NCBI RefSeq assembly: GCF_003852895.1
Contig: NZ_QUSW01000004.1
Coordinates: 434,001-498,000, forward strand
Length of the DNA stretch: 64,000 bases
Reading direction: 5' to 3'
Source: Rhizobacter terrae
GTDB lineage: Bacteria > Pseudomonadota > Gammaproteobacteria > Burkholderiales > Burkholderiaceae_C
Shown here: in pieces, positions 7,753 through 18,562 of the stretch
Position numbering within the stretch: the stretch's first letter is position 1
How the letters are laid out: the number at the start of each line of letters is the position of its first letter
The notes under the pieces: model-generated
Told to the model about the DNA's origin: nothing
Database searches by the model: none
Seen by the model: the letters and a program-made list of their open reading frames with translations, nothing else
Program-made: the position numbers and the translations under genes

Positions 7753-8793
7753 ATGAGGATCTGTCGGCTGCGCCTCCTGATCTTTATCGCGGCGTGGCTG
7801 GCATGCCCGGCCCAGGCCGCCGACGTTCTGCGCGTGCTGGCCTGGCCAGGCTACGCAGACCCGGACATCGTCAAGGTGTTCGAGCAGCGCCACAAGGTGT
7901 CGGTGCAGGTCACCGTCGTCAGCTCCGACGAGAACCTCTGGGACCGCGTCAGCGCCAACAAGGGCGCCGACTTCGACGTCTTCGCGGTCAACACCGCCGA
8001 GCTCAAGCGCTACCAGGATGCCAGCCTGGTCGTGCCGCTCACGCTGGCCAACATCCCGAACATCGCCACGCAGCAGCCGCGCTTTCGCGACCGCCAGGCC
8101 ATTCCCAACATCGCCCGCGGCAGCGATGTATACGCCGTGCCCTACACCTACTCGGAGATGGGCATCATCTACGACCGCCAGCAGGTGAAGTCGCCGCCGG
8201 ACTCCATCAGCGCGCTGTGGGACCCGCAGTACAAGGGCCGTGTGCTGGCCTTCGACACCGGCGGCCACAACTTCTCCATCGCGGCGCTGTCGCTGGGCCG
8301 CGCCAATCCCTTCCAGCTCGACGAAGCCGGCTACAAGGACGCCACCGCGCACCTCGTGGCCCTGCGCCGCAACGTGCTCACCTTCTACAGCCTGCCCGAG
8401 GAATCGGTGCAGCTCTTTCGCGACCACAAGGTGGCCCTGCTCTTCGCCAACTACGGCACGCAGCAGGTGCAGCAACTGAAGAAGGCCGGCGCGGACATCG
8501 GCTACGTGATTCCCAAGGAAGGCGCACTGGCCTGGCTGGACTGCTGGACGGTGACGCGTGGCGCGAAGAACCGGGCGCTCGCCGAGGCCTGGATCGACTA
8601 CATGCTGGAAAAGCCGGTCGGGCAGGCTCTGGTGGAACGCCAGGGCCTGGCCAACACCGTGGACACGAGCCCCAGCGCCGACCGCAGCAACAAGATCATC
8701 TGGCTGGAGCCGGTGGAAGATCCCAACCGGCGCTCCTCCATCTGGGCGCGCATCATCTCGGGCGACCGGCTGGTTGCGCTGGACAAGCCGTAG
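7753..8793 (+). CDS. Periplasmic solute-binding protein, PotD/spermidine-putrescine type
   Basis: A 346-residue exported binding protein. The signal peptide runs to about residue 23 (cut after CPAQA). The mature start ADVLRVLAWPGYADPDIVKVFEQ, the NKGADFDVFAVNTAEL block and the GSDVYAVPYTYSEMGIIYDR segment match the polyamine-binding (type 1/2) family of ABC transporters. No permease or ATPase gene is nearby. Instead it is followed after 10 bases by a diguanylate cyclase with a periplasmic sensor domain, so it may present a ligand to that receptor rather than feed a transporter. Ligand identity is not determined. Confidence 0.85.
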   Translation: MRICRLRLLIFIAAWLACPAQAADVLRVLAWPGYADPDIVKVFEQRHKVSVQVTVVSSDENLWDRVSANKGADFDVFAVNTAELKRYQDASLVVPLTLANIPNIATQQPRFRDRQAIPNIARGSDVYAVPYTYSEMGIIYDRQQVKSPPDSISALWDPQYKGRVLAFDTGGHNFSIAALSLGRANPFQLDEAGYKDATAHLVALRRNVLTFYSLPEESVQLFRDHKVALLFANYGTQQVQQLKKAGADIGYVIPKEGALAWLDCWTVTRGAKNRALAEAWIDYMLEKPVGQALVERQGLANTVDTSPSADRSNKIIWLEPVEDPNRRSSIWARIISGDRLVALDKP

Positions 8794-8803
8794 CACAGCC
8801 ACC

Positions 8804-10528
8804 ATGAAACTCGGCCTGCACATCCGCCTGGGCGCCTTGCTGGCGGCCTTCGGCGTGCTGGCCACCGGCTTGACGGGGCTGTACTCGTACACGCAAAGCC
8901 GCGAGCTGCTGGTCAAGGCGGCCGAGCGGGACCTGATGTCGTCCGTGCAGATGTTCTCGCGGCGCTTCGCGACTGCCGTGCACAACATCAGCGACGACGT
9001 GCGGCTGGTGGGCGAACTGGAGGTCACCCGCAGCATTCCGGCCTCATCGGGCGAGCTGGCCGAGGCGGGCAAGACCTCGCTGGCCGACACCTTCCACGCC
9101 CTGCTGCGGGCCAACCCGGCCTACTTCCAGGTGCGGCTGATCAGCGCCCGCGACCATGGCCTGGAGCTGGTCCGCGTGGACCGCGAAGGCCAGGGCACGG
9201 TGCGTGTGCTGGGCGACATGCTGCAGGAGAAGGCGCACTTCCCCTACGTCTTCAATGCGCTGGCGCTCAAGCCCGGCGAGGTGTTCCTGTCCAAGATCGG
9301 CGTGAACCACGACGTGGGCTCGCACGCGGCGCTGAACCGCCCGGCGATGTACATCTCCAGCCCCGTGACCACGCCTGACGGCATGGCGCTGGGCCTGGTG
9401 GTCATCACCGTGGACATCACCCGCGTGTTCGACGAACTCAAGGCGGACCTTCCCACCTACCGCAAGCTCTTCATCGCCAACGAGTGGGGCGACTACCTCG
9501 TCCACCCCGACCCGGCGCAGGCCTTCGGCTTCGACCAGGGCCGGCGCGTGCTCATCCAGGAGAGCATCGCGCAGGTGCAGCCGCTGCTGGACGGCAAGGC
9601 GCAGCAGGTGCTGGCCCAGGCGGAGCTGGGCGACAAGCCCGAGCCGGCGCTGGGTGCCTTCATGCGCATGCCGCTGGGCCGCGACGAGATGCGCAGCTTC
9701 GTGGTCCTGGGCATCGCCGAGCCGCTGTCGGAGATCCTCGAATCCACCCGCACGCTGGCCCGCACGACCTTGCAGATCGTGCTGGGCTTCAGCGCGATCG
9801 CCATCGTGCTGGCGCTGTTCGCCGCCCGCGTGGTGACCCGTCCGCTCAACCAGATGACGCAGGAGGTGCGGCGCTTTTCCAGCGACCGCCCGGTGGGCGA
9901 TCTGCCCACGCAGCGGCAGGACGAGATCGGCGAGCTGGCCCGCGGCTTCGACGAGATGCAGCGGCGCATCTCGCTGACCATGTCCGAGCTGGACGCGAGC
10001 CGCACGCACCTGGCCCACATGGCACGGCACGACAACCTCACTGGCCTGGCGAACCGCTCGGTGTTCATCGACCGGCTGGAGCACGCCATCCTGACGGCCA
10101 AGCGCAGCGGCGGCTGCCTGGCGGTGCTCTTCGTGGACCTGGACCGCTTCAAGCACATCAACGACACCTACGGGCATGGGGTGGGCGACGTCGCACTCGT
10201 GCAGGCCGCGAGATTGCTCACGAGCAGCGTGCGCGAAGTGGACACCGTGGCGCGCTGGGGAGGCGACGAATTCGTTATCCTCCTCGAAGCCATGGACGAG
10301 GAACATGAGGCCCGGCGCGTCGCCCAGACCCTGCTGGACCGCTTCGGCCGGCGCATGGACGTCAGCGGCCATGCACTGGACCTGGGCGTGAGCATCGGCA
10401 TCAGCATGTACCCCCGGGATGGCTTCGAGGCCTCGGAACTCATCCAGCGGGCCGACGAAGCCATGTACCTGGCCAAGCACCGGCAGGGCAATCGTTACAG
10501 CGTGTTCGGCAACGAAAGCCTGACATGA
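8804..10528 (+). CDS. Membrane diguanylate cyclase with periplasmic sensor, HAMP and GGDEF domains
   Basis: A 574-residue inner-membrane enzyme predicted to make c-di-GMP. TM1 is at about 10-30 and TM2 at about 322-343; between them is a roughly 290-residue periplasmic double-Cache-like domain. A HAMP domain (about 344-395) links to a GGDEF domain whose active site GGDEF (486-490) and upstream metal-binding FVDLDRFKHINDTYGH are intact. An RxxD motif (REVD, 477-480) sits five residues before GGDEF, the usual inhibitory product site, so feedback control is expected. The start ATG 8804 gives a clean N-terminal TM. It is likely co-transcribed with the preceding binding protein. Confidence 0.93.
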   Translation: MKLGLHIRLGALLAAFGVLATGLTGLYSYTQSRELLVKAAERDLMSSVQMFSRRFATAVHNISDDVRLVGELEVTRSIPASSGELAEAGKTSLADTFHALLRANPAYFQVRLISARDHGLELVRVDREGQGTVRVLGDMLQEKAHFPYVFNALALKPGEVFLSKIGVNHDVGSHAALNRPAMYISSPVTTPDGMALGLVVITVDITRVFDELKADLPTYRKLFIANEWGDYLVHPDPAQAFGFDQGRRVLIQESIAQVQPLLDGKAQQVLAQAELGDKPEPALGAFMRMPLGRDEMRSFVVLGIAEPLSEILESTRTLARTTLQIVLGFSAIAIVLALFAARVVTRPLNQMTQEVRRFSSDRPVGDLPTQRQDEIGELARGFDEMQRRISLTMSELDASRTHLAHMARHDNLTGLANRSVFIDRLEHAILTAKRSGGCLAVLFVDLDRFKHINDTYGHGVGDVALVQAARLLTSSVREVDTVARWGGDEFVILLEAMDEEHEARRVAQTLLDRFGRRMDVSGHALDLGVSIGISMYPRDGFEASELIQRADEAMYLAKHRQGNRYSVFGNESLT

Positions 10529-10559
10529 TTGAGGGTGGAACCACATTGAAGGACGAAAC

Positions 10560-11747
10560 ATGAGCGGCAACATGGAGCGCGTGCTACGCCTGATGGCGGA
10601 CAAGGGCGCGTCGGACGTGTACCTCTCGGCCAACACGCCGATCCTCATCAAGATCAACGGCCAGATCCTGCAGCTGAGCGACCAGCCGCTGACGCACACC
10701 CAGCCGCGGCAGCTGCTGTCGGAGCTGCTGAGCCCCTCGCAGCTGGAAGAGCTGGACGACACCGGCGAACTCAACGTGGGCGTGGGCCTGGCCGGCGTGG
10801 GCAGCTTCCGCCTGAGCGGCTTCAAGCAGCGCGGCTCGGTCGCGGCGGTGCTGCGCTGCATCCCGCACCACATCCCGGCGCTGGAGACGCTGAACCTGCC
10901 GCCCCTGCTCAACACCCTCGTGCTGGAAAAGCGCGGGCTCATCCTGATGGTGGGCGCCACCGGCACCGGCAAGACCACCACGCTCGCCTCCATGCTGGAG
11001 CAGCGCAACCAGCAGCTCGCCGGGCACATCCTCACCATCGAGGACCCGATCGAATTCCTCTTCGCCAACAAGAAGTCGGTGGTCAACCAGCGCGAGGTGG
11101 GCCGCGACACGCAGTCGCTGCAGGTGGGCCTGAAGAACGCGCTGCGCCAGGCGCCGGACTGCATCCTCATCGGTGAAATCCGCGACCGCGAAACCATGAC
11201 CGCGGCCATCTCGTATTCACTGTCGGGCCACCTGGTGCTGTCCACCCTGCACGGCAACAACAGCTACCACGCACTGGGCCGCATCCTGTCGTTCTACACG
11301 CCGGAGTCGCGCCCTGCCCTGCTGGCCGACCTGGCCTCAGGCCTGCGCGCCATCGTCTCGCAGCGCCTGGTGCGCGCCACGGCCGGCGGCCGCGTGCCGG
11401 CGGTGGAAGTGATGCTCAACACCAAACTCGTGTCCGAGCTGATCGAGCAAGGCGACTTCAACGGCGTGAAGGAGGCGATGGAAAAGTCGCTGGCCGAAGG
11501 CTCGCAGACCTTCGAGCAGGACCTGGCACGCCTCATCACCCAGGGTGTGATCACCCGCGACGAAGGCCTGGCCTTCGCCGACTCGCCGACCAACCTGATG
11601 TGGCGCCTGCAGAACGACATGAGCCCCGTGTCGCGCGTGGCCGCCAAGAAGGAAGAATCGGACGACCAGCCGACCTTCACCGAGATCACGCTGGACGTGC
11701 GCCCCGATGAAATCAACACCCGCAGCGCCGGGCTCTCGCCCTACTGA
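10560..11747 (+). CDS. pilU: Type IV pilus retraction ATPase, PilT/PilU family (closer to PilU)
   Basis: A 395-residue hexameric secretion ATPase that powers pilus retraction. The N-terminal PAS-like domain starts VLRLMADKGASDVYLSANTP. Walker A is GATGTGKTTT, the Asp box and Walker B are in DCILIGEIRDRETM, and the His box is in TLHGNNSYHALGRI. The PilT-specific AIRNLIRE motif is replaced by GLRAIVSQRLV, and an acidic tail extends past residue 350, both of which favour PilU over PilT. No other pilus gene is in the window; it sits between a cyclase gene and dapE. The PilU-versus-PilT call is moderate. Confidence 0.85.
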   Translation: MSGNMERVLRLMADKGASDVYLSANTPILIKINGQILQLSDQPLTHTQPRQLLSELLSPSQLEELDDTGELNVGVGLAGVGSFRLSGFKQRGSVAAVLRCIPHHIPALETLNLPPLLNTLVLEKRGLILMVGATGTGKTTTLASMLEQRNQQLAGHILTIEDPIEFLFANKKSVVNQREVGRDTQSLQVGLKNALRQAPDCILIGEIRDRETMTAAISYSLSGHLVLSTLHGNNSYHALGRILSFYTPESRPALLADLASGLRAIVSQRLVRATAGGRVPAVEVMLNTKLVSELIEQGDFNGVKEAMEKSLAEGSQTFEQDLARLITQGVITRDEGLAFADSPTNLMWRLQNDMSPVSRVAAKKEESDDQPTFTEITLDVRPDEINTRSAGLSPY

Positions 11748-13788
<2,041 letters not shown>

Positions 13789-13792
<4 letters not shown>

Positions 13793-15720
13793 TCACCTTG
13801 CGAGACATCACGCTGCGTCGCGGCGTGAAGGTGGTGCTGGACGCCGCGTCCGTCACCTTGCAGCCCGGCGAGAAGATCGGCCTCGTGGGCCGCAATGGCG
13901 CCGGCAAATCGTCGCTCTTCGCGCTGCTGGCCAACCGCCTGCATGCGGACTCCGGCGACGTGGACATGCCCCCGCGCTGGCGCATGGCCGAGGTCGCGCA
14001 GAACATGCCCGAGACCGACGACGGCGCGACCGACTTCGTGCTGCAAGGCGACATCCCCCTGATGGAGGCCCAGGCCGCGCTGGCCAAGGCCGAGGCGGCC
14101 GACGACGGCCACGCCATCGCCGAAGCCCACCACGCCATCAGCGATGCGGGCGGCTTCGACGCCCGCGCCCGCGCACAGGCCATGCTGCTGGGCCTGGGCT
14201 TCAAGATCGACCAGCTCGATGCGCCGGTGAACAGCTTCTCCGGCGGCTGGCGCATGCGCCTTCAGCTCGCCCGCGCGCTGATGTGCCCGGCCGACCTGAT
14301 GCTGATGGACGAGCCCACCAACCACCTGGACCTGGATGCCCTGGTCTGGCTGGAAGCCTGGCTGCAGCGCTACGAAGGCACGCTCATCGTCATCAGCCAC
14401 GACCGCGAATTCCTGGATGCGATCACCCGTGTCACGCTGCACCTGGACGACGCCAAGCTCACGCGATACGGCGGCAACTACACAGCCTTCGAGGAGATGC
14501 GTGCCGAACGCATGAGCCTGCAGCAGGCCAGCTACGCCAAGCAGCAGGAAAAGATCGCCCACCTGCAGAAATTCATCGACCGCTTCAAGGCCAAGGCCAG
14601 CAAGGCCAAGCAGGCGCAAAGCCGAGTGAAGGCACTGGCACGGATGGAAAAGCTGGCGCCGGTGCTGACGGCGTCGGATTTTTCTTTCGAATTCCGCGAG
14701 CCGCAAAGCCTGCCCAACCCCATGCTCGCCATGCAGGACGTGGTGTGCGGCTACAAGACCGACGCGGGCGACAAGATCATCGTGCGCGACGTGAACCGCT
14801 CGGTGCTGGCGGGACAGCGCATCGGCATCCTCGGTGCGAACGGCCAGGGCAAGTCCACGCTGGTGAAGACGGTGGCGCGCATGCAGCCATCGCTGGGCGG
14901 CACCGTGACCGAAGGCAAGGGCCTGGCCATCGGCTACTTCGCGCAGCAGGAGATGGACGTGCTGCGGCCCAACGACACGCCGCTCAACCACATGATCCGC
15001 CTGGCCCGCGACGCCGGCCCGCCGGGACGCGAGCAGGACCTGCGCAACTTCCTCGGGCAGTTCCGCTTCGAGGGCGACATGGTGAACCAGCAGGTGGGCA
15101 CCCTGAGCGGCGGCGAGAAGGCCCGGCTGGTGCTGGCCATGCTCGTGTGGCAGCGCCCCAACCTGCTGCTGATGGACGAGCCGACCAACCACCTCGACCT
15201 GGACACGCGCGAGGCCTTGTCCATGGCCTTGAACGAGTTCGAGGGCACCGTGATGCTGGTCAGCCACGACCGCGCGCTGCTGCGCGAGGTGTGCGACGAG
15301 TTCTGGCTGGTCACCCAAGGCGGCGTGACGCCTTTCGATGGCGACCTGGACGACTACCAGCGCTGGCTGCTGGACACGGCCAAGGAACAGGCCAAGGCCG
15401 TGCGCGAAACGGCCGTGGTCGAGAAGCAGGCGGCGGCGTCATCGGGCAACCGCAAGGAAGACCGCAAGGCCGCCGCGCTGGCCCGCCAGCAGAAGGCCGA
15501 AGAGGTCAAGCCGCTGCGCAAGGAACTCAACAAGGTGGACAACCGCTTGGGCGTGCTGTTCGCGGAGCGCGACCAGATCGAAGAGCTGTTCGCGCAGAAC
15601 ACCTTGTCGCCCGAGGCATTGGCCGACAAGGGCAAGCGGCTGAAGGTGGTCACCGACGAGATCGAGGTGCTGGAAGGCCGGTGGCTGGAACTCAGCACCA
15701 AGATCGACGAGATGAGCTGA
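13789..15720 (+). CDS. ABC-F family ATPase (Uup/YheS-like)
   Basis: A 643-residue soluble protein with two ABC domains and no membrane segment, as in ABC-F factors that act on ribosomes or their stalling. The first domain has GRNGAGKSS and signature FSGGWRMRLQLARAL; the second has GANGQGKST and LSGGEKARLVLAML. Both have DEPTNHLDLD Walker B motifs. The interdomain linker (about 235-320) is Lys/Gln-rich, as in the family, and the C-terminal 90 residues form a charged coiled coil. Start ATG overlaps the prmB stop. The overall layout suggests the YheS-like subgroup, but the substrate context is unproven. Confidence 0.9.
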
Positions 15721-15728
15721 ACGCGAGC

Positions 15729-16145
15729 TCAGCGCAGCCAGCGCCCCGGCATCCAGACCCAGCCCGCGCCGTCGTGCCGCCAGACCCAATGGCCGGGCAC
15801 CCAGTAGTGGGCGGGTGATGGCGGCGGCGACACGGTCTCCACCACGATCGCCGGCATCGGCGGCACGAGGTCGGGCACCCACTTGCCGTGCACCCAGGCC
15901 CAGTCGTGGCCTTCCCACTTCCAGTGGCCGGGCACCCAGTTCCAGCCCACCGTCGGCGGCGCGCCGCGCTCTTCGTGGATGGGTGCGGGAACGCGCATGA
16001 TGGTCGGCTGCACGACCACCTGCTCGCGCACGACCACGCGTTCATGCGTTGCGCAGCCGGTGATTGCCAACGTGGTGACGAGGCCGATGATGCTCATCAA
16101 GGCCGTCGCTGGCCGAGCCGGTGCCAGGGGCACAGATATTTTCAT
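15729..16145 (-). CDS. Lipoprotein with Trp-rich repeats (YXWGXW-like)
   Basis: A 138-residue exported lipoprotein: the signal peptide ends in a lipobox ITGC near residue 31, then a short Val/Pro-rich region and Trp-rich repeats (NWVPGHWKWEG, WAWVHGKWVP, YWVPGHWVWR, WVWMPGRWLR). The repeats resemble the YXWGXW family of unknown function, often envelope-associated. The second ATG (16145) is preferred because a GGAG ribosome site lies at suitable spacing; the first Met at 16151 is too close to it. It converges with the ABC-F gene, with only eight bases between stops. Confidence 0.8.
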   Translation of the reverse strand: MKISVPLAPARPATALMSIIGLVTTLAITGCATHERVVVREQVVVQPTIMRVPAPIHEERGAPPTVGWNWVPGHWKWEGHDWAWVHGKWVPDLVPPMPAIVVETVSPPPSPAHYWVPGHWVWRHDGAGWVWMPGRWLR

Positions 16146-16305
16146 GGACATGCTCCGTGTCGTGAGGGTTCAAGTGCTTCACGAACGGCACGCGCCGCAG
16201 CATCGTTGACCCCGCCCTCACGCGAGCGAAGAGGAATTTTCTGAGGAGAAGCTGACGCCACAACACGCGGCGCAGGCGCTCAGTGGCCGGTCAGCCAAAG
16301 TGTGG

Positions 16306-16998
16306 ATGATCGCCCGACCCACTCCCATGAACTGGCAACGAAATCGATTCCTGCGGCTGGTGCGCGCTCGGCCGCGGGTGTTCATCGCCACCTTGGCGAG
16401 CATCGCGGTGTCGCTCCTGCTGCCCACCAGCATCGCGAGCCACACGGTCACGCGGCTCTTGATCGCGTGGAACTTCGGCGCCTTGCTGTACGTGCTGCTC
16501 GCCGGCGTGATGATGATGCGCTCGTCGAGCCAGCACATGCGCCGGCGCGCGCAGCTGCAAGACGATGGACAGATCGTTCTGCTGGTGCTGGTGGTGGTGT
16601 CCGCGGTGGCGAGCCTTGCGGCGATCGCCACCGAACTCACGGTGGTGAAGGACATGCACGGCTGGCTCAAGATCGCGCATGTCTCGCTGGCCGGCCTCAC
16701 GGTGCTGTCGTCGTGGGCGTTCATCCAGGTGATGTTCACGCTGCACTACGCGCACGACTACTACGCGGCGGTGTGCCACGGCCGGCCCGCAGGCTTGCAG
16801 TTCCCGGATGAAGAGCAGCCCGACTACGGCGACTTCTTCTACTTCTCATCGGTGATCGGCACCTCGGGCCAGACAGCCGATGTGTCCTTCGCGACCAAGC
16901 CGATGCGGCGCATCGGGTCGGTCCATTGCATCCTCGCCTACTTCTTCAACACGACCGTGCTCGCGCTGCTGATCAACATCGGCGCGAGCATGCTCTGA
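16306..16998 (+). CDS. DUF1345 family integral membrane protein
   Basis: A 230-residue inner-membrane protein with about five hydrophobic segments, two near the N terminus and others at about 90-110, 125-150 and 205-228. The block QFPDEEQPDYGDFFYFSSVIGTSGQTADVSF is characteristic of DUF1345. Function is unknown. Start codon is uncertain: GTG 16300, ATG 16306 and ATG 16327 are all in frame, and none has a strong ribosome site. It is followed after 10 bases by an unrecognised gene. Confidence 0.85.
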   Translation: MIARPTPMNWQRNRFLRLVRARPRVFIATLASIAVSLLLPTSIASHTVTRLLIAWNFGALLYVLLAGVMMMRSSSQHMRRRAQLQDDGQIVLLVLVVVSAVASLAAIATELTVVKDMHGWLKIAHVSLAGLTVLSSWAFIQVMFTLHYAHDYYAAVCHGRPAGLQFPDEEQPDYGDFFYFSSVIGTSGQTADVSFATKPMRRIGSVHCILAYFFNTTVLALLINIGASML

Positions 16999-17008
16999 GA
17001 GCGGCGTC

Positions 17009-17707
17009 GTGCGCATCGTTTTCCGCTGCGACCCGGCGCTCGTGGATGTGCTTCCGCCACCGGTGCCCGCCCGGGATGCCATGCCCACCTGGCTCAAGGA
17101 GATGGCGCCGCGCATGGACAGCGCGCTGCATGCACGGCCGGTGCGCACGCTCAAGCAATGCCCGCCCTTTGTTGATGCGATGCGCCACGGCTTCATGATC
17201 CTGCTGCCTTGCGACGTGCAGGTGAGCGGCGGTCGCTTCTCATGGAACTGGGACTGCCCGCCGAGCAGCGTGGACTGCATGCCCCGCTCGCCGCTGTCGT
17301 TCCACGTGCATGAGCAACTGGCCGGCAGCCCGCAAGGCCGCGCCGGCCAGGCGGCGATCAAGTTCAACAGCTTCTGGACGATCGAGTTGCCGCCCGGCTG
17401 GTCGCTGTACTGCACCCACCCGGCCAATCGCGACGATCTGCCGTTCCGGCTGCTCAGCGGCGTGGTTGATGCCGACCGCTTCTTCGACGCCGGCATCAAC
17501 TTCCCGGCGGTCTGGACTGATCCGCACTTCGATGGGACCTTGCCCAAGGGAACGCCAGTCGCGCAGTGTTTTCCGGTGTCGCGCGAAAGTCTGGCGCTCG
17601 ATTGCCAGCCCTTCGATGCTGCAACGGCAGCGCGCTTCACCGACACCGTCACCCACATGCTGGAGACGCCGGGCGTCTATCGCAAGCGGTACCGCGTCAA
17701 GCGCTGA
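17009..17707 (+). CDS. Hypothetical protein (unrecognised, 232 residues, GTG start)
   Basis: I do not recognise this protein with confidence. It has no signal peptide or membrane segment. It is rich in Pro and Trp, with stretches such as PARDAMPTWLKEMAP, SWNWDCPPSSVDCMPRSP and FNSFWTIELPPGWSLYCTHP, and a late FPAVWTDPHFDGTLPKGTPVAQCFP. Codon use matches its neighbours. The GTG start at 17009 lies 10 bases after the DUF1345 gene, and no upstream ATG is in frame. The 3' end overlaps the convergent TPR gene by 11 bases. Confidence 0.7.
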   Translation: MRIVFRCDPALVDVLPPPVPARDAMPTWLKEMAPRMDSALHARPVRTLKQCPPFVDAMRHGFMILLPCDVQVSGGRFSWNWDCPPSSVDCMPRSPLSFHVHEQLAGSPQGRAGQAAIKFNSFWTIELPPGWSLYCTHPANRDDLPFRLLSGVVDADRFFDAGINFPAVWTDPHFDGTLPKGTPVAQCFPVSRESLALDCQPFDAATAARFTDTVTHMLETPGVYRKRYRVKR

Positions 17708-18341
17708 GCGCTGGGGCTTGTGCCTGCAAGGCCTCGACGGCCTGGTCCGTGCGCAGCCACAGGCAGCCGCAACGCTCGGAACTGAGCGCACCCAGGATGC
17801 GCGGCAAGGCCGATGGGTCCTCGCGGTTGGCACGTCCGAAGTGCCGCATGGCGTCGTCAAGCGAGCCCAGTTGCTGCTCGATGATGCCCAGGTTCAGGCG
17901 AGCACGCCCATGCTGCGGATGCAGGGCCAGCAACTGAAGGAGGGCATGCCGTGCCTCGTCCAGCGCGTGCAGGTCTTGCTGCACCAGCGCCAGCGCAAAC
18001 CAGCTCTCGCAGGCGGTGGGCACCAGGGCCACACAGCGCTCGAAGGCTTGCCGTGCACCGGTCATGTCGCCGGCCGCATGGCGTGCGCGCCCGACTTCGT
18101 GGCACAGCTGCGAGGCCAGTTCGACGGAGGGGCCATGATCCGGGCGCAGGCGCAGCGAGGCTTCGATGGCCTGCAGCGCCTCGTCCAGCGAGCCGCGGGA
18201 CCGCAGCAGCACCGCTTGCAACTGCAGCGCGCCCGGGTGCGCGTGGCGCCGCACGATGGCGTCGCACAAGCGCAAGGCACCGGCAGCGTCACCGCCATTG
18301 AACAAGGCAATGGCCGCGCCAAGGTCCTGCTCGATGCCCAT
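17697..18341 (-). CDS. Tetratricopeptide-repeat protein
   Basis: A 214-residue cytoplasmic protein with no signal peptide, built from about five TPR-like helical pairs. Examples are the stretch from GALRLCDAIVRRHAHPGALQLQ, DEALQAIEASLRLRPDHG, ARQAFERCVALVPTACESW, ARHALLQLLALHPQHGRARL and DAMRHFGRANREDPSALP. The Pro at the end of each repeat is in place. Such repeats act as protein-binding scaffolds; the partner is unknown. It starts 34 bases downstream of a small basic protein gene on the same strand. Confidence 0.82.
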   Translation of the reverse strand: MGIEQDLGAAIALFNGGDAAGALRLCDAIVRRHAHPGALQLQAVLLRSRGSLDEALQAIEASLRLRPDHGPSVELASQLCHEVGRARHAAGDMTGARQAFERCVALVPTACESWFALALVQQDLHALDEARHALLQLLALHPQHGRARLNLGIIEQQLGSLDDAMRHFGRANREDPSALPRILGALSSERCGCLWLRTDQAVEALQAQAPALSA

Positions 18342-18375
18342 CGATCTTCTCAGGCGTGGTGATCCGCCTGGCCGA

Positions 18376-18492
18376 TCACTTCTTCGCGGGCTGCGACGCC
18401 GCTTCCCGGCGTTGCTGCCGGGCTTCCTTCTTCAAGGCCTTCGCCCGCTTCTGCTTTTCACGGCGGATGCCGCGGTCCTTGTCTGCGCTCAT
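18376..18492 (-). CDS. Small highly basic protein (38 residues)
   Basis: The translation is MSADKDRGIRREKQKRAKA followed by LKKEARQQRREAASQPAKK, with about 14 Lys/Arg residues and no hydrophobic segment. Support for a real gene is an AGGAG ribosome site six bases before the ATG, a codon pattern like the neighbours, and a position in line with the TPR gene. The sequence is probably helical and could bind nucleic acid or ribosomes, but this is speculation from composition only. Confidence 0.65.
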   Translation of the reverse strand: MSADKDRGIRREKQKRAKALKKEARQQRREAASQPAKK

Positions 18493-18562
18493 GGGTGCTC
18501 CTGGAGTGAGTGGATAGAGGCCGATGTTGTACCACCGTTATGGAGGCCACCAGACGCCTGCG

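Noticed and set aside
9044-11260. A 738-codon antisense frame opposite the cyclase and pilus ATPase genes
   Set aside because: Composition is that of a mirror frame, and both sense genes carry intact catalytic motifs.
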